NCBI RefSeq assembly: GCF_011761475.1
Contig: NZ_JAASRS010000001.1
Span: 744,001-808,000, forward strand
Direction: 5' to 3'
From: Saccharococcus thermophilus
Lineage (GTDB): Bacteria; Bacillota; Bacilli; Bacillales; Anoxybacillaceae
DNA length: 64,000 nt
Below the pieces are notes generated by a model. That model had not been told where the DNA came from and did no database searches. It was given only the letters and a program-made list of their open reading frames with translations. Shown in pieces: positions 37,219-48,872 of the stretch (its first letter is position 1; each line of letters begins with the position of its first letter). The position numbers were made by a program, and so were the translations under genes.

Positions 37219-38009
37219 AGCAGCGAATTATTACCGGAGTAATTGCCGCCGCTTTATTTTTGCCGGTTGTTATTTTTGGCGGATTTCCGTTTATAATAGT
37301 AACATATATATTAGCGACGATCGGGCTGTTTGAATTATTGCGCATGAAACGCCTGCGCGTCGTTTCTCCTGAAGGGATGATCGGCTTTGTCGTTTTATGG
37401 CTGCTGCTTATGCCGCAGCAATATGAAAAGGAGCTGGCCACATTCCATGGAACCAAACTCGGATTCTTATTATTGGCCTCCCTTCTTTTACTGGTGTATA
37501 CGGTAGTAACGAAAAACGCTTTTACCTTTGATGAAGCAGGGTTTATCATTTTATCCATCCTCTATGTAGGGTGCGGATTTTATTATTTCATTACAATCCG
37601 TTCCGTCGGTTTAGCGTATATCGTGTATGCCTTATTTATCATATGGGCAACCGATATCGGGGCATATTTTATCGGGCGTGCCTTTGGAAAACGCAAACTT
37701 TGGCCGGAAATCAGCCCGAATAAGACGGTAGAAGGGTCGATCGGCGGAGTCGTTTGCGCCGCCCTCGTCGCCGTTGTTTACCAATGGACAACAAATCTGT
37801 TTGACAGCATCGGCTTTGTGCTGGTGATAACCATCGTTCTTTCTATCTTCGGGCAGCTGGGGGATTTAGTTGAGTCGGCCTTTAAACGGCATTACGGCGT
37901 GAAAGACTCAGGAAATATTTTGCCCGGTCACGGCGGAATTTTAGACCGTTTTGATAGTTTATTATTTATTTTGCCGATTTTATACTTTTTTATCAGCGTA
38001 GCGCTATAA
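37215..38009 (+). CDS. cdsA: Phosphatidate cytidylyltransferase
   Basis: Makes CDP-diacylglycerol from CTP and phosphatidic acid at the membrane. ATG 37215, overlapping the uppS stop, gives 264 residues; GGAG lies 11 bases upstream. There are about eight hydrophobic segments. The C-terminal signature is complete ([42 protein letters not shown]), as is [35 protein letters not shown]. Confidence 0.97.
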   Translation: MKQRIITGVIAAALFLPVVIFGGFPFIIVTYILATIGLFELLRMKRLRVVSPEGMIGFVVLWLLLMPQQYEKELATFHGTKLGFLLLASLLLLVYTVVTKNAFTFDEAGFIILSILYVGCGFYYFITIRSVGLAYIVYALFIIWATDIGAYFIGRAFGKRKLWPEISPNKTVEGSIGGVVCAALVAVVYQWTTNLFDSIGFVLVITIVLSIFGQLGDLVESAFKRHYGVKDSGNILPGHGGILDRFDSLLFILPILYFFISVAL

Positions 38010-38029
38010 GGGAGTTAGGAGTGAAGACA

Positions 38030-39175
38030 TTGAAATATATTAGTATATTGGGGGCGAGTGGTTCGATTGGCACGCAGACGTTAGATGTTATTCGCTCCCA
38101 TCCAGATGAATTTCAGCTAGCGGCGGCTTCCATTGGGAAAAATGTCGATATGGCACGGGCGATAATTGAAGAGTTTGCACCCCGCCTCGTTGCTGTCGCC
38201 GATCGGGATGCGTACGATAAACTGCGCAGCGAATACGCCGGCAAAATAAAAATCATTTATGGGGAAGAAGGACTAATAGAAGCGGCTGTTTTCCCGAAAA
38301 CCAATATCGTTGTAACGGCTGTCGTCGGCAGCGTTGGGCTTGTGCCGACACTAAAAGCGATTGAAGCAGGCAAAACGATTGCGCTCGCAAACAAGGAAAC
38401 GCTTGTGACGGCCGGACATATTGTGACAGAAGCGGCGAAAAAACAAGGCGTTCCTTTGTTGCCGGTAGACAGTGAACATTCAGCCATTTTCCAATGCCTG
38501 CAAGGAGAAAAACGGGAGCATATCGAAAAAATTATTTTAACGGCGTCCGGCGGCAGTTTTCGTGACAAGACGCGGGAAGAGCTAAAACATGTAACGGTTG
38601 AAGAGGCGCTGCGCCATCCGAATTGGTCGATGGGGGCAAAAATTACGATTGATTCGGCAACCATGATGAATAAAGGGTTGGAAGTAATTGAGGCGCATTG
38701 GCTTTTTGCATTGCCTTATGAGCAGATTGATGTATTATTACATCGGGAAAGCGTCATTCATTCGCTCATTCAATTTCGCGATACAAGCATCATCGCCCAG
38801 CTTGGCACACCGGATATGCGCGTGCCGATTCAATACGCATTAACATACCCGAAACGTTTGCCGCTAAATAGCGTCAAACCGCTTGACTTGGCGGAAATAA
38901 GTACGCTGCATTTTGAACGGATTGACTTTGCGCGTTATCGTTGCCTGCACTTGGCTTACGAAGCAGGAAAGAGGGGCGGTTCGCTGCCGACGGTATTGAA
39001 TGCTGCCAATGAAGAAGCGGTTGCCGCTTTTCTTGCCGGCCGTATTGAATTTCTTGCTATTGAAGAATGTATCGAACGTGCGCTGGAGCGGCATGAATTT
39101 GTCCAAAAACCGTCGCTTGAGGAGATTCGGCAAATTGATGCGGAAACGCGCAAATACGTTCAGTCACTACTATAA
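38030..39175 (+). CDS. dxr: 1-deoxy-D-xylulose 5-phosphate reductoisomerase
   Basis: Second step of the MEP isoprenoid pathway, converting DXP to MEP with NADPH and a divalent metal. The TTG start at 38030 gives 381 residues beginning [14 protein letters not shown], matching relatives, with AGGAG eight bases upstream; GTG 38021 is an alternative. The active-site segments [16 protein letters not shown] (metal ligand), [10 protein letters not shown] and [29 protein letters not shown] are intact. It supplies precursors for uppS upstream. Confidence 0.96.
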   Translation: MKYISILGASGSIGTQTLDVIRSHPDEFQLAAASIGKNVDMARAIIEEFAPRLVAVADRDAYDKLRSEYAGKIKIIYGEEGLIEAAVFPKTNIVVTAVVGSVGLVPTLKAIEAGKTIALANKETLVTAGHIVTEAAKKQGVPLLPVDSEHSAIFQCLQGEKREHIEKIILTASGGSFRDKTREELKHVTVEEALRHPNWSMGAKITIDSATMMNKGLEVIEAHWLFALPYEQIDVLLHRESVIHSLIQFRDTSIIAQLGTPDMRVPIQYALTYPKRLPLNSVKPLDLAEISTLHFERIDFARYRCLHLAYEAGKRGGSLPTVLNAANEEAVAAFLAGRIEFLAIEECIERALERHEFVQKPSLEEIRQIDAETRKYVQSLL

Positions 39176-39192
39176 AAAAGGTGGTTGAAACA

Positions 39193-40452
39193 TTGGAACC
39201 AATCATTGCATTTATTGTTATTTTTGGTGCGTTAGTGTTTTTCCATGAGCTTGGCCATTTGATATTCGCAAAGCGGGCAGGGATTTTATGCCGTGAGTTT
39301 GCCATCGGTTTCGGCCCGAAAGTATTCTCCTTTAAGAAAAACGAAACCGTCTATACGGTTCGTCTGCTTCCGTTAGGCGGTTTTGTCCGCATGGCCGGCG
39401 AAGATCCGGAAGTGATTGAAGTGAAGCCGGGACAAGTGGTCGGTTTAGAGCTCGACCGTAATGGCAATGTCAATAAAATTATTATCAATCATAAAGACGA
39501 GTACCCGAATGCGAGAATGATTGAAGTCGAGGAAGCGGATTTAGAGCATCGCATGTATATTACCGGCTATGTCGATCAAAACGAAGAAAAGTTGGAACGT
39601 TTTTCGGTAAACGAGCCTGCTTTCTTTGTTGTTGACCATCAAGAAATTCAAATCGCCCCTTATCATCGCCAATTTGTGGCAAAGACGTTAGGACAGCGGA
39701 CAATGACGATTTTAGCGGGGCCGCTGATGAATTTTGTACTCGCCTTTGCCGTATTTTTGATCATTGGTTTGCTGCAAGGATATCCGGTTGACAAGCCGAT
39801 CATCGGTGAACTGACAAAAGAAGGCGCCGCAAAAGAAGCCGGTCTTCGGCAAGGAGATATCGTGCTTTCGATTGATGGCGAGCCAATGAAGACATGGACG
39901 CAAATCGTCAATATTATCCGCTCCCATCCGGAAGAAAAGCTGCTGTTTAAAATACAGCGCGATGGGAAAGTAATGGATGTTACGGTCATACCGGAGGCCA
40001 AAAAAGTGCAGGGAGAGACGATCGGCCTGATCGGCGTGTACGGACCGATGGAAAAATCGGTGTTTGGCTCATTAAAGCAAGGCATGCTGGAGACATATTA
40101 TTGGACAAAAGAAATCCTTGGCGGCCTTGGGCAGCTAGTGACCGGCCAGTTTAAGCTCGATATGCTGTCAGGACCGGTCGGCATTGCCGTTTCGACCGGA
40201 AAGGTCGCACAGTCGGGAATTTATTATTTAATGAAATGGGGAGCGATTTTAAGCATCAACCTAGGCATTGTCAATTTGCTGCCGCTTCCTGCGCTCGATG
40301 GCGGCCGCTTGCTCTTTTTCGCCATTGAAGCGTTGCGCGGCAAGCCGATTGACCGCCAAAAAGAAGGAATGGTTCATTTTATCGGTTTTGCGCTTCTTAT
40401 GTTGTTAATGCTAGTCGTTACATGGAACGATATTCAAAAATTTTTCTTATAA
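39193..40452 (+). CDS. rseP: Site-2 intramembrane zinc metalloprotease RseP/RasP
   Basis: Cleaves anti-sigma factors and signal-peptide remnants within the membrane. TTG 39193 is preferred (GGTGG eight bases upstream; product begins M-E-P-I-I-A-F), with GTG 39181 possible; this gives 419 residues. The zinc motif H-E-L-G-H lies in the first helix (LVFFHELGHLIFA). A PDZ domain spans about 190-270 (AAKEAGLRQGDIVLSIDGEPMKTW). The third ligand motif is NLLPLPALDGGRLLF. Four membrane segments are seen. Confidence 0.95.
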   Translation: MEPIIAFIVIFGALVFFHELGHLIFAKRAGILCREFAIGFGPKVFSFKKNETVYTVRLLPLGGFVRMAGEDPEVIEVKPGQVVGLELDRNGNVNKIIINHKDEYPNARMIEVEEADLEHRMYITGYVDQNEEKLERFSVNEPAFFVVDHQEIQIAPYHRQFVAKTLGQRTMTILAGPLMNFVLAFAVFLIIGLLQGYPVDKPIIGELTKEGAAKEAGLRQGDIVLSIDGEPMKTWTQIVNIIRSHPEEKLLFKIQRDGKVMDVTVIPEAKKVQGETIGLIGVYGPMEKSVFGSLKQGMLETYYWTKEILGGLGQLVTGQFKLDMLSGPVGIAVSTGKVAQSGIYYLMKWGAILSINLGIVNLLPLPALDGGRLLFFAIEALRGKPIDRQKEGMVHFIGFALLMLLMLVVTWNDIQKFFL

Positions 40453-40460
40453 AAGCGAGT

Positions 40461-40489
40461 GAAAGAAGGGACCTGTTTTCCCTTCTTTC
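40461..40489 (+). other. Stable stem-loop between rseP and proS
   Basis: A perfect 11-bp stem, GAAAGAAGGGA (40461-40471) with TCCCTTCTTTC (40479-40489), closes a 7-nt loop. No U-tract follows, so it is unlikely to terminate. It could mark an mRNA processing or stability site. Confidence 0.5.
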
Positions 40490-40529
40490 CGGAAAACAAA
40501 AGAGATAGAGAAAAAGGGGTTGCGAGAAG

Positions 40530-42230
40530 ATGAGACAAAGTCAATCGTTTATTCCAACATTGCGAGAAGTGCCGGCAGATGCGGAAGTAAAAAGCCACCA
40601 GCTTCTGTTGCGCGCCGGATTTATCCGGCAAAGCGCCAGTGGCGTATATACATTTTTGCCGCTCGGGCAGCGCGTGCTGCAAAAAGTAGAAGCGATTATT
40701 CGCGAAGAAATGAACCGCGCCGGAGCGATCGAATTGCTTATGCCGGCGTTGCAGCCAGCGGAATTATGGCAGCAGTCCGGACGTTGGTATTCCTACGGCC
40801 CGGAGCTGATGCGCCTGAAGGATCGCCATGAACGCGATTTTGCGCTCGGACCGACACATGAGGAAATGATCACGGCGCTCGTGCGCGATGAAGTAAAAAC
40901 ATATAAGCGCCTGCCGCTTACCCTTTATCAAATTCAAGTAAAATTCCGCGATGAAAAACGCCCGCGCTTTGGATTGCTACGCGGCCGTGAATTTATTATG
41001 AAAGACGCTTATTCGTTCCATACATCGCAAGAAAGTTTAGATGAAACATACAATAAAATGTATGAAGCGTATTCTAATATTTTCCGTCGCTGTGGCTTAA
41101 ATTTCCGCGCCGTCATTGCCGACTCGGGAGCGATCGGCGGAAAAGATACGCATGAATTTATGGTATTATCGGATATCGGCGAAGATACGATTGCCTATTC
41201 CGACGCCTCTGATTACGCGGCAAATATCGAAATGGCACCAGTTATTACTACATACGAAAAAAGTGATGAGCCGCTTCGCGATTTGGAAAAAGTGCATACG
41301 CCAGGGCAGAAAACAATAGAAGAAGTAGCTTCCTATTTGCAAGTGACGCCGGAAAAATGCATCAAATCGCTGCTTTTTAAAGTGGATGACCGCTACGTAC
41401 TCGTGCTTGTCCGCGGCGATCATGAGGCCAATGACGTCAAAGTGAAAAACTTATTTGACGCCTCGGTCGTAGAGCTGGCAACACCAGAAGAAACGAAGCA
41501 AGTAATGAACTGTGAGGTCGGTTCGCTCGGTCCAATCGGTGTGAGCGAATCTGTTGTCGTCGTTGCCGATCATGCGGTAAAAGCGATTGTCAACGGTGTA
41601 TGTGGGGCAAATGAAGCAGGATACCATTATGTCGGCGTAAATCCAGAACGTGACTTTACCGTATCCCAATATGCCGATTTGCGTTTTATTCAGGAAGGGG
41701 ATCCGTCGCCGGATGGAAAAGGAACGATCCGCTTTGCCCGCGGCATTGAAGTCGGTCATGTGTTTAAATTAGGCACGCGTTACAGCGAAGCGATGAATGC
41801 GGTTTACTTGGACGAATATGGACGTTCGCAAACGATGATTATGGGCTGCTATGGCATCGGCGTTTCGCGGCTCGTGGCGGCGATTGCCGAACAGTTTGCC
41901 GACGAAAATGGTCTTGTCTGGCCAGCGGCCGTAGCACCGTTTGACGTTCATCTTATTTCGGTCAATGCAAAAAATGAAGAGCAACGCCAGCTTGCCGATG
42001 AATGGTACGAAAAGTTAGGACAAGCTGGTTTGGAAGTGTTATATGATGACCGTCCGGAACGCGCCGGCGTCAAATTTGCCGACAGCGATTTAATTGGCAT
42101 TCCGATTCGAGTGACGGTTGGAAAACGGGCGAGTGAAGGAATCGTTGAAGTAAAAGTGCGGCAAACTGGCGAAGCGATGGAAGTATCGGTGAATGAACTC
42201 ATTGATACGATTCGCCGCCTGCTAAAGTGA
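40530..42230 (+). CDS. proS: Prolyl-tRNA synthetase
   Basis: Class II synthetase of the bacterial type, 566 residues. Motif 1 is in the region [29 protein letters not shown]. Motif 2 contains [27 protein letters not shown] YbaK-like editing insertion lies at about residues 225-405 ([23 protein letters not shown]). Motif 3 is in [16 protein letters not shown], and an anticodon-binding domain forms the C-terminus. The start ATG 40530 has only a modest site (GGGGTTGCGAGAAG). A terminator follows. Confidence 0.97.
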   Translation: MRQSQSFIPTLREVPADAEVKSHQLLLRAGFIRQSASGVYTFLPLGQRVLQKVEAIIREEMNRAGAIELLMPALQPAELWQQSGRWYSYGPELMRLKDRHERDFALGPTHEEMITALVRDEVKTYKRLPLTLYQIQVKFRDEKRPRFGLLRGREFIMKDAYSFHTSQESLDETYNKMYEAYSNIFRRCGLNFRAVIADSGAIGGKDTHEFMVLSDIGEDTIAYSDASDYAANIEMAPVITTYEKSDEPLRDLEKVHTPGQKTIEEVASYLQVTPEKCIKSLLFKVDDRYVLVLVRGDHEANDVKVKNLFDASVVELATPEETKQVMNCEVGSLGPIGVSESVVVVADHAVKAIVNGVCGANEAGYHYVGVNPERDFTVSQYADLRFIQEGDPSPDGKGTIRFARGIEVGHVFKLGTRYSEAMNAVYLDEYGRSQTMIMGCYGIGVSRLVAAIAEQFADENGLVWPAAVAPFDVHLISVNAKNEEQRQLADEWYEKLGQAGLEVLYDDRPERAGVKFADSDLIGIPIRVTVGKRASEGIVEVKVRQTGEAMEVSVNELIDTIRRLLK

Positions 42231-42249
42231 CAAACGAGAGAAAATGGAC

Positions 42250-42301
42250 AAGGGCTGTGCTGGTGAAAAGTAGATAAGGTACTTTTCCGACAGCCCTTTT
42301 G
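42250..42301 (+). terminator. Nested intrinsic terminator after proS
   Basis: AAGGGCTGT (42250-42258) pairs with ACAGCCCTT (42290-42298), followed by TTG. An inner perfect stem (GAAAAGTA with TACTTTTC) makes a long two-part hairpin. It ends the uppS-to-proS cluster ahead of polC. Confidence 0.82.
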
Positions 42302-42353
42302 TTATGATAGAAAGAGACAGGTAATTTCGTTGAGAGGAGAAAGGATCGACGTC

Positions 42354-45300
42354 ATGTTAACGAAAGAACAAAAAGAACGATTTCAAATATTGTTGCAGCA
42401 GTTGCAATTGACGTCTGACGAATTCGCGCCTTATTTTCGCGAAGCGGGCATTCTCAAACTAGTAGTGGAGAAGGAACAAAAATGCTGGCATTTTTACTTC
42501 CAGCTTCCGAAAATTTTGCCATTCCAAGTGTATGAGCTGTTTACGGAAAAATTAGTTCAGGCGTTTCATCATATCGCAAACGTAAAATATACGATCCAAA
42601 CCGTAGATCCGCACTTTACGGAAGCGGATGTCCGCGGCTATTGGCAACATTGCCTAAAAGAATTGCAAGAAGGAGTTTCCCCGCTTTTATCGTGGCTTTA
42701 CGACCAATTTCCAACGGTGAAAGGGAATAAACTATTTGTTATCGTCCGCAATGAAGCAGAAGCGCTCGCGGTAAAACGTCGCTTTGCGAGAAAAATAGCG
42801 GAAGTGTATCAGTCGTTTGGCTTTCCGTTATTGCAGCTTGAAACGGAAGTAAAGCAGCCGGAAAAAGAAATGGAGCAATTTTTAGCGCAAAAGCAGCAAG
42901 AAGATGCTGAGCGCGCTTTAGCAGCGCTTGCAGAGATGACGAAAGAGGCGAATGCAGAAAAGGCGGCGGATGTGCCGGCAGGTCCGCTTGTGATCGGCTA
43001 TCCAATCAGAGAGGACGAGGAAGTCCGTACGCTGGACAGCATCGTCGAAGAAGAGCGGCGCGTTGTCGTGCAAGGATATGTCTTTGACGTAGAAATGAGC
43101 GAATTAAAAAGCGGACGGACGTTATTAACACTAAAAATAACCGATTATACGAACTCGATTTTAGTGAAAATGTTTTCCCGTGATAAAGAAGATGCCGAAC
43201 TGATGGCCGATGTCAAAAAAGGCATGTGGGTAAAAGTAAGAGGAAGCGTGCAAAACGATACGTTCGTCCGCGATCTTGTCATCATCGCCAACGATATTAA
43301 CGAAATAAAAGCAAAAGAGCGGCAAGATACGGCGCCGGAAGGAGAAAAGCGGGTAGAGCTTCACTTGCACACGCCGATGAGCCAAATGGATGCCGTCACA
43401 TCCGTGACAAAACTGATTGAGCAGGCAAAAAAATGGGGTCATCCGGCGATCGCCGTGACCGATCACGCTGTTGTCCAATCGTTTCCAGAAGCATACAGCG
43501 CCGCGAAAAAATACGATATGAAAGTGTTATACGGCGTGGAGGCAAACATTGTTGATGACGGCGTACCGATCGCTTACAATGAGGCGCACCGTTTGCTTTC
43601 GGAGGACACGTACGTCGTTTTTGACGTGGAAACGACGGGGCTGTCGGCCGTCTATAACACGATTATCGAGCTTGCCGCTGTGAAAGTAAAAGATGGCGAA
43701 ATCATCGACCGTTTTACTTCTTTCGCCAATCCGCATCATCCACTGTCCATTACAACGATTGAACTGACAGGCATCACCGATGAGATGCTCAAAGACGCTC
43801 CGGATGTGGAAGATGTGCTGCGCCGCTTTTATGACTGGATCGGCGACAGCACCCTTGTCGCCCATAACGCCAGCTTCGATATCGGCTTTTTGAACGTCGG
43901 TTTTTCGAAAATCGGTCTTGGCAAAGTGACCAATCCAGTAATCGATACGCTCGAATTAGCGCGCTTTTTATATCCGGACTTGAAAAACCACCGTCTAAAC
44001 ACGCTTTGTAAAAAGTTTGATATTGAATTGACCCAGCATCACCGCGCCATTTATGACGCGGAAGCAACCGGATATTTGTTGATGCGGCTGTTAAAAGACG
44101 CCGGGGAACGCGGCATATTATATCATGACGAGTTAAACGCGCACTCGAAAGAAGAAGCATCATATCGGCTGTCGCGGCCGTTCCATGTCACGCTTCTTGC
44201 TCAAAATGACATTGGCTTGAAAAATTTATTTAAGCTCGTTTCGTTATCGCATGTCAAATACTTTTATCGCGTTCCCCGCATTCCGCGTTCGGTGCTGCAG
44301 CAGCACCGTGAAGGCATTTTAGTCGGTTCGGGCTGCGATAAAGGCGAAGTGTTTGATAACATGATTCAAAAAGCGCCGGAAGAGGTCGAGGAAATCGCCA
44401 AATTTTATGATTTTCTTGAAGTCCATCCGCCGGAAGTGTACAAACCGTTGATTGAAATGGATTACGTAAAAGATGAAAATATGATCAAGGAAATTATCCG
44501 CAAGATTGTGATGCTCGGGGAAAAATTAAATATTCCTGTCGTTGCCACCGGAAACGTTCATTATTTAAATCCGGAAGATAAAATTTACCGCAAAATTTTA
44601 ATTCATTCCCAAGGAGGGGCCAATCCGCTCAACCGTTATGAGCTGCCGGACGTCTATTTCCGCACGACCGATGAGATGCTTGAGTGTTTCGCCTTTTTAG
44701 GAGAGGAAAAAGCAAAAGAAATCGTCGTGACGAATACGCAAAAAATCGCTGATCTTATCGGCGAAGTGAAGCCGATTAAAGATAAGCTGTATACGCCGCG
44801 CATTGAAGGAGCGGAAGAGGAAATTCGCGAAATGAGCTATCGGCGCGCCAAAGAAATTTACGGCGATCCGCTGCCGGAAATTGTTGAGCAGCGCTTGGAG
44901 AAAGAGTTAAAAAGCATTATCGGACACGGGTTTGCCGTCATTTATCTCATTTCCCATAAACTCGTAAAAAAATCGCTGGATGACGGCTATCTTGTCGGTT
45001 CGCGCGGGTCTGTCGGTTCTTCGTTTGTGGCGACAATGACGGAAATTACCGAAGTCAACCCGCTGCCGCCGCATTACGTCTGCCCGAACTGCAAGCACTC
45101 CGAATTTTTCAATGACGGTTCGGTCGGCTCCGGATTTGATTTGCCGGATAAAAACTGTCCGAAATGCGGAACGAAGTATAAGAAAGACGGACATGATATT
45201 CCGTTTGAAACGTTCCTTGGCTTTAAAGGCGACAAAGTTCCCGATATCGACTTAAACTTCTCCGGGGAATACCAGCCGCGCGCCCATAACTATACGAAAG

Positions 45301-46661
45301 TGCTGTTCGGGGAAGATAACGTATACCGTGCGGGAACGATCGGCACGGTCGCCGATAAAACAGCATACGGTTTTGTCAAAGGGTATGCGAGCGATTTAAA
45401 CTTGCAGCTGCGCGGAGCGGAAATCGACCGCCTCGCCGCGGGGTGCACCGGGGTAAAACGGACGACAGGGCAGCATCCAGGCGGTATTATCGTTGTTCCC
45501 GACTATATGGAAATTTACGATTTCACGCCGATTCAATATCCGGCCGATGACACGAGTTCCGAATGGCGCACGACGCATTTTGATTTCCACTCCATTCACG
45601 ATAACTTGCTGAAACTTGATATTCTTGGGCACGACGATCCGACGGTCATCCGCATGCTTCAAGATTTAAGCGGCATCGATCCAAAAACGATTCCGACCGA
45701 TGACCCTGAGGTGATGAAAATTTTCAGCAGCACCGAGTCGCTTGGCGTCACGCCGGAACAAATTATGTGCAACGTCGGTACGATTGGCATTCCAGAGTTC
45801 GGAACGCGCTTTGTCCGACAGATGTTGGAAGAAACGAAGCCAAAAACCTTTTCCGAGCTTGTGCAAATTTCCGGCCTTTCCCACGGAACAGATGTCTGGC
45901 TCGGCAATGCGCAAGAGCTGATCCAAAACGGCACGTGTACGCTTTCCGAGGTGATCGGCTGCCGCGACGACATTATGGTTTATTTAATTTACCGCGGACT
46001 CGAGCCGTCGCTTGCCTTTAAAATTATGGAATCGGTGCGGAAAGGAAAAGGGCTGACGCCGGAGTTCGAGGAAGAAATGCGCAAGCACAACGTGCCGGAA
46101 TGGTATATTGAATCATGCAAAAAAATTAAGTATATGTTCCCGAAAGCGCACGCTACTGCGTACGTGTTGATGGCGGTACGCATCGCCTATTTTAAAGTGC
46201 ACCATCCGCTTTTATACTATGCGTCGTACTTTACCGTCCGAGCGGAAGACTTTGATTTGGACGCGATGATCAAAGGCTCTGCCGCCATTCGCAAGCGTAT
46301 CGAAGAAATCAATGCGAAAGGGATCAATGCAACGGCGAAAGAAAAAAGCTTGCTGACGGTATTAGAAGTCGCCCTAGAAATGTGCGAACGCGGCTTCTCC
46401 TTTAAAAATATTGATCTTTACCGTTCGCAGGCTACGGAATTTGTCATTGACGGCAATTCGCTTATTCCGCCGTTCAATGCGATCCCGGGCCTTGGCACAA
46501 ACGTAGCGCTCAACATCGTGCGCGCCCGCGAAGAAGGGGAGTTTTTATCGAAAGAAGATTTGCAGCAGCGCGGAAAACTTTCGAAAACGCTGATTGAATA
46601 TTTAGAGAGCCGCGGCTGCCTTGATTCGCTGCCAGATCATAACCAGCTTTCTTTATTCTAG
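42354..46661 (+). CDS. polC: DNA polymerase III alpha subunit, PolC type
   Basis: Main replicative polymerase of low-GC Gram-positives, 1435 residues. ATG 42354 is chosen behind GAGGAGAAAGG. In order: N-terminal domain, OB fold (about 240-330), PHP domain ([18 protein letters not shown]), inserted DEDDh exonuclease ([24 protein letters not shown] ... [12 protein letters not shown]), a zinc-binding segment (CPNCKH ... CPKCGT), palm with [12 protein letters not shown], and fingers. It ends QLSLF, the beta-clamp binding motif. No frameshift is seen. Confidence 0.98.
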   Translation: MLTKEQKERFQILLQQLQLTSDEFAPYFREAGILKLVVEKEQKCWHFYFQLPKILPFQVYELFTEKLVQAFHHIANVKYTIQTVDPHFTEADVRGYWQHCLKELQEGVSPLLSWLYDQFPTVKGNKLFVIVRNEAEALAVKRRFARKIAEVYQSFGFPLLQLETEVKQPEKEMEQFLAQKQQEDAERALAALAEMTKEANAEKAADVPAGPLVIGYPIREDEEVRTLDSIVEEERRVVVQGYVFDVEMSELKSGRTLLTLKITDYTNSILVKMFSRDKEDAELMADVKKGMWVKVRGSVQNDTFVRDLVIIANDINEIKAKERQDTAPEGEKRVELHLHTPMSQMDAVTSVTKLIEQAKKWGHPAIAVTDHAVVQSFPEAYSAAKKYDMKVLYGVEANIVDDGVPIAYNEAHRLLSEDTYVVFDVETTGLSAVYNTIIELAAVKVKDGEIIDRFTSFANPHHPLSITTIELTGITDEMLKDAPDVEDVLRRFYDWIGDSTLVAHNASFDIGFLNVGFSKIGLGKVTNPVIDTLELARFLYPDLKNHRLNTLCKKFDIELTQHHRAIYDAEATGYLLMRLLKDAGERGILYHDELNAHSKEEASYRLSRPFHVTLLAQNDIGLKNLFKLVSLSHVKYFYRVPRIPRSVLQQHREGILVGSGCDKGEVFDNMIQKAPEEVEEIAKFYDFLEVHPPEVYKPLIEMDYVKDENMIKEIIRKIVMLGEKLNIPVVATGNVHYLNPEDKIYRKILIHSQGGANPLNRYELPDVYFRTTDEMLECFAFLGEEKAKEIVVTNTQKIADLIGEVKPIKDKLYTPRIEGAEEEIREMSYRRAKEIYGDPLPEIVEQRLEKELKSIIGHGFAVIYLISHKLVKKSLDDGYLVGSRGSVGSSFVATMTEITEVNPLPPHYVCPNCKHSEFFNDGSVGSGFDLPDKNCPKCGTKYKKDGHDIPFETFLGFKGDKVPDIDLNFSGEYQPRAHNYTKVLFGEDNVYRAGTIGTVADKTAYGFVKGYASDLNLQLRGAEIDRLAAGCTGVKRTTGQHPGGIIVVPDYMEIYDFTPIQYPADDTSSEWRTTHFDFHSIHDNLLKLDILGHDDPTVIRMLQDLSGIDPKTIPTDDPEVMKIFSSTESLGVTPEQIMCNVGTIGIPEFGTRFVRQMLEETKPKTFSELVQISGLSHGTDVWLGNAQELIQNGTCTLSEVIGCRDDIMVYLIYRGLEPSLAFKIMESVRKGKGLTPEFEEEMRKHNVPEWYIESCKKIKYMFPKAHATAYVLMAVRIAYFKVHHPLLYYASYFTVRAEDFDLDAMIKGSAAIRKRIEEINAKGINATAKEKSLLTVLEVALEMCERGFSFKNIDLYRSQATEFVIDGNSLIPPFNAIPGLGTNVALNIVRAREEGEFLSKEDLQQRGKLSKTLIEYLESRGCLDSLPDHNQLSLF

Positions 46662-46737
46662 TTTTGCCGTTGTCATCCCGCGGCTTTCACTAGCGTCGCA
46701 ATATTGTGGACGAACAGGCCTTTATTCTGTTTGCCCA

Positions 46738-46766
46738 TTGCAATATATTTTCCAATATGTTATAGT
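46738..46766 (+). promoter_or_regulatory. Sigma-A promoter for the rimP-nusA-infB operon
   Basis: TTGCAA (46738-46743) and TATAGT (46761-46766) are separated by exactly 17 bases. The start would be near 46773, giving a leader of about 150 nt to rimP. Confidence 0.72.
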
Positions 46767-46798
46767 TTTAGTGGAATTGGTAAAGATAATGGGTAAGC

Positions 46799-46822
46799 AA
46801 AGAGTGGGGAAACCCACTCTTT
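46799..46822 (+). promoter_or_regulatory. Leader hairpin 1 of the rimP-nusA operon
   Basis: A perfect 10-bp stem (46799-46808 with 46813-46822) is closed by a GAAA tetraloop. The bases after it (CGTCTTGATT) are only moderately T-rich, so it is a weak terminator or attenuator candidate. Confidence 0.6.
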
Positions 46823-46853
46823 CGTCTTGATTGGATGCCGGTTATTTTTCATT

Positions 46854-46877
46854 CCCCGCAAACGTGCAGGGGATTTT
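46854..46877 (+). promoter_or_regulatory. Leader hairpin 2 of the rimP-nusA operon, terminator-like
   Basis: CCCCGCA (46854-46860) pairs with TGC-A-GGGG (46865-46872, one bulged A) over an AACG loop and is followed by ATTTT. It lies about 50 bases before rimP, inside the same leader, and resembles a leaky terminator suited to attenuation. Confidence 0.55.
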
Positions 46878-46924
46878 CTCATTATAACGAAGCGATGCAG
46901 TTTCTCTACGTTAGGAGGAAAAGA

Positions 46925-47398
46925 ATGAGCAAAAAAGTGACAGAGATCGTTGAAGAGCTAGTCACGCCAATTCTTGCCGACATGAATTTGGAACTAGTGG
47001 ATATCGAGTATGTAAAAGAAGGGAAAAATTGGTTTTTACGCGTCTTCATTGACTCCGAGCACGGTATCGATATCGAACAATGCGGCATCGTAAGCGAAAA
47101 ACTGAGTGAAAAATTAGATAAAATCGATCCGATTCCGCATAACTATTTCCTTGAAGTTTCTTCGCCTGGGGCGGAACGGCCGTTAAAAAACGCGAAAGAT
47201 TTTACGAGAGCGATCGGAAAAAATGTGTATATTAAAACGTATGAACCGATTGAAGGAGAAAAAGAGTTTGAGGGCGAACTAACCGATTTTGACGGAACTA
47301 CCGTATCGATTATGGTAAAAGACAGAACTCGCAAAAAAATTGTCAACATTCCGTATGAAAAAGTGGCGAACGCTAGACTTGCTGTTATCTTTTTTTAA
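46925..47398 (+). CDS. rimP: Ribosome maturation factor RimP
   Basis: Assists 30S subunit maturation. The product has 157 residues. ATG 46925 follows AGGAGGAAAAG; an earlier in-frame ATG at 46835 falls within the leader and lacks a site. Family blocks [31 protein letters not shown] and [20 protein letters not shown] are present. It is the first gene of the nusA-infB operon, as in B. subtilis (ylxS). Confidence 0.96.
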   Translation: MSKKVTEIVEELVTPILADMNLELVDIEYVKEGKNWFLRVFIDSEHGIDIEQCGIVSEKLSEKLDKIDPIPHNYFLEVSSPGAERPLKNAKDFTRAIGKNVYIKTYEPIEGEKEFEGELTDFDGTTVSIMVKDRTRKKIVNIPYEKVANARLAVIFF

Positions 47399-47422
47399 TG
47401 GTAAAAGGGGGATTTTCGTTTC

Positions 47423-48568
47423 ATGAATACGCAATTACTCGATGCCTTAGCGGATATTATCCGCGAAAAAGGCATTAGCAAAGAAGTCGTAATGGAAGCG
47501 ATTGAAGCGGCGATTATTTCCGCTTATAAGCGCAATTTCGGGCAAGCACAAAACGTGCGGGTTGACTTAAATATGGAAACAGGAACGATCCGTGTGTTTG
47601 CCCGCAAAGATGTCGTCGAAGAAGTCCAAGATCCGCGTCTGGAGGTTTCTTTAGAGGAGGCGCAGCGGATCAACCCGAATTATCAAGTCGGTGATGTGGT
47701 GGAGATAGAAGTGACGCCGAAAGATTTTGGCCGTATCGCGGCGCAAACGGCGAAGCAAGTCGTTACCCAGCGCGTGCGCGAAGCGGAACGAAGCGTCATT
47801 TACGCCGAATTTCTCGACCGCGAAGAAGACATTATGACCGGGATTGTCCAGCGTGTTGATCCTCGTTTTGTTTACGTCAGCCTTGGAAAAACGGAGGCAT
47901 TGCTGCCGGCGAGCGAGCAAATGCCGAATGAAACGTACAAACCGCATGATCGCATCAAAGTGTATATTACAAAAGTGGAAAAAACGACAAAAGGACCGCA
48001 AATTTTTGTGTCGCGCACCCATCCTGGACTGCTCAAGCGCCTTTTTGAATTGGAAGTGCCGGAAATTTACGATGGAACGGTGGAAATTAAATCGATTGCC
48101 CGCGAAGCGGGAGACCGCTCGAAAATTTCTGTTCATTCCGACAACCCGGAAGTAGATCCGGTCGGGGCGTGTGTCGGCCCAAAAGGGCAACGCGTGCAAG
48201 CCATTGTCGAAGAGCTGCATGGAGAAAAAATTGATATCGTCCGCTGGTCGGCCGATCCAGTCGAATTTGTCGCCAACGCATTGAGCCCGGCAAAAGTGCT
48301 GCGTGTCATCGTCAACGAAGCACAAAAAGCGACGACGGTGATCGTACCGGATTATCAGCTGTCATTAGCGATCGGCAAGCGTGGGCAAAACGCACGGCTG
48401 GCGGCGAAGCTGACGAACTGGAAAATCGATATTAAAAGCGAATCGGAAGCGCTCGAGATGGGAATTGATCCATATGCGCAATCCACTTTGCTTGATTCGG
48501 AAGAGGCGCCGGTCAATAATGAAGATGATGGCAACCAATCATTCGATTTACAAGAGGAAATCGAGTGA
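47423..48568 (+). CDS. nusA: Transcription termination/elongation factor NusA
   Basis: RNA polymerase-associated factor, 381 residues. The N-terminal polymerase-binding domain is at about residues 1-125, S1 at about 135-200 (EEDIMTGIVQRVDPRFVYVSLGKTEALLP), then KH1 (DPVGACVGPKGQRVQAIVEEL) and KH2 (LAIGKRGQNARLAAKLTNW). The C-terminus is short and acidic and lacks the extra repeats of the E. coli protein, as usual in Firmicutes. It starts at ATG 47423, 24 bases after rimP. Confidence 0.98.
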   Translation: MNTQLLDALADIIREKGISKEVVMEAIEAAIISAYKRNFGQAQNVRVDLNMETGTIRVFARKDVVEEVQDPRLEVSLEEAQRINPNYQVGDVVEIEVTPKDFGRIAAQTAKQVVTQRVREAERSVIYAEFLDREEDIMTGIVQRVDPRFVYVSLGKTEALLPASEQMPNETYKPHDRIKVYITKVEKTTKGPQIFVSRTHPGLLKRLFELEVPEIYDGTVEIKSIAREAGDRSKISVHSDNPEVDPVGACVGPKGQRVQAIVEELHGEKIDIVRWSADPVEFVANALSPAKVLRVIVNEAQKATTVIVPDYQLSLAIGKRGQNARLAAKLTNWKIDIKSESEALEMGIDPYAQSTLLDSEEAPVNNEDDGNQSFDLQEEIE

Positions 48569-48581
48569 GGGGGGATCCGAC

Positions 48582-48872
48582 GTGGCAAGCCAAAAGAAAA
48601 TTCCGTTGCGCAAATGTGTTGTGACCGGGGAGATGAAGCCAAAAAAAGAAATGGTGCGCATCGTCCGTTCGAAAGATGGGGAAGTTTCCATCGATCCGAC
48701 CGGGAAAAAGGCAGGGCGAGGTGCGTACATTACGCTAGATAAAGAGTGCATTTTGTTGGCGAAAAAGAAAAATATTTTAGCCCATCATTTAAAAGCGGAC
48801 ATTGCCGATACGCTCTATGATGAGCTGCTTCAGCTAGCGGAAAAGGAGACAAAAGCCGAAAATGGGCAATGA
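48582..48872 (+). CDS. rnpM: YlxR family RNA-binding protein (RnpM)
   Basis: Small basic protein of 96 residues; B. subtilis YlxR was recently described as an RNase P modulator. The GTG start at 48582 follows GAGGGGGGA. The family core [45 protein letters not shown] is complete. It lies 13 bases after nusA and overlaps rplGA by 11 bases. Confidence 0.94.
   Translation: MASQKKIPLRKCVVTGEMKPKKEMVRIVRSKDGEVSIDPTGKKAGRGAYITLDKECILLAKKKNILAHHLKADIADTLYDELLQLAEKETKAENGQ

Noticed and set aside
47651-48325. 224-codon open frame on the minus strand inside nusA
   Set aside because: It is a shadow of the strongly conserved nusA frame, without a ribosome site or recognisable domain.
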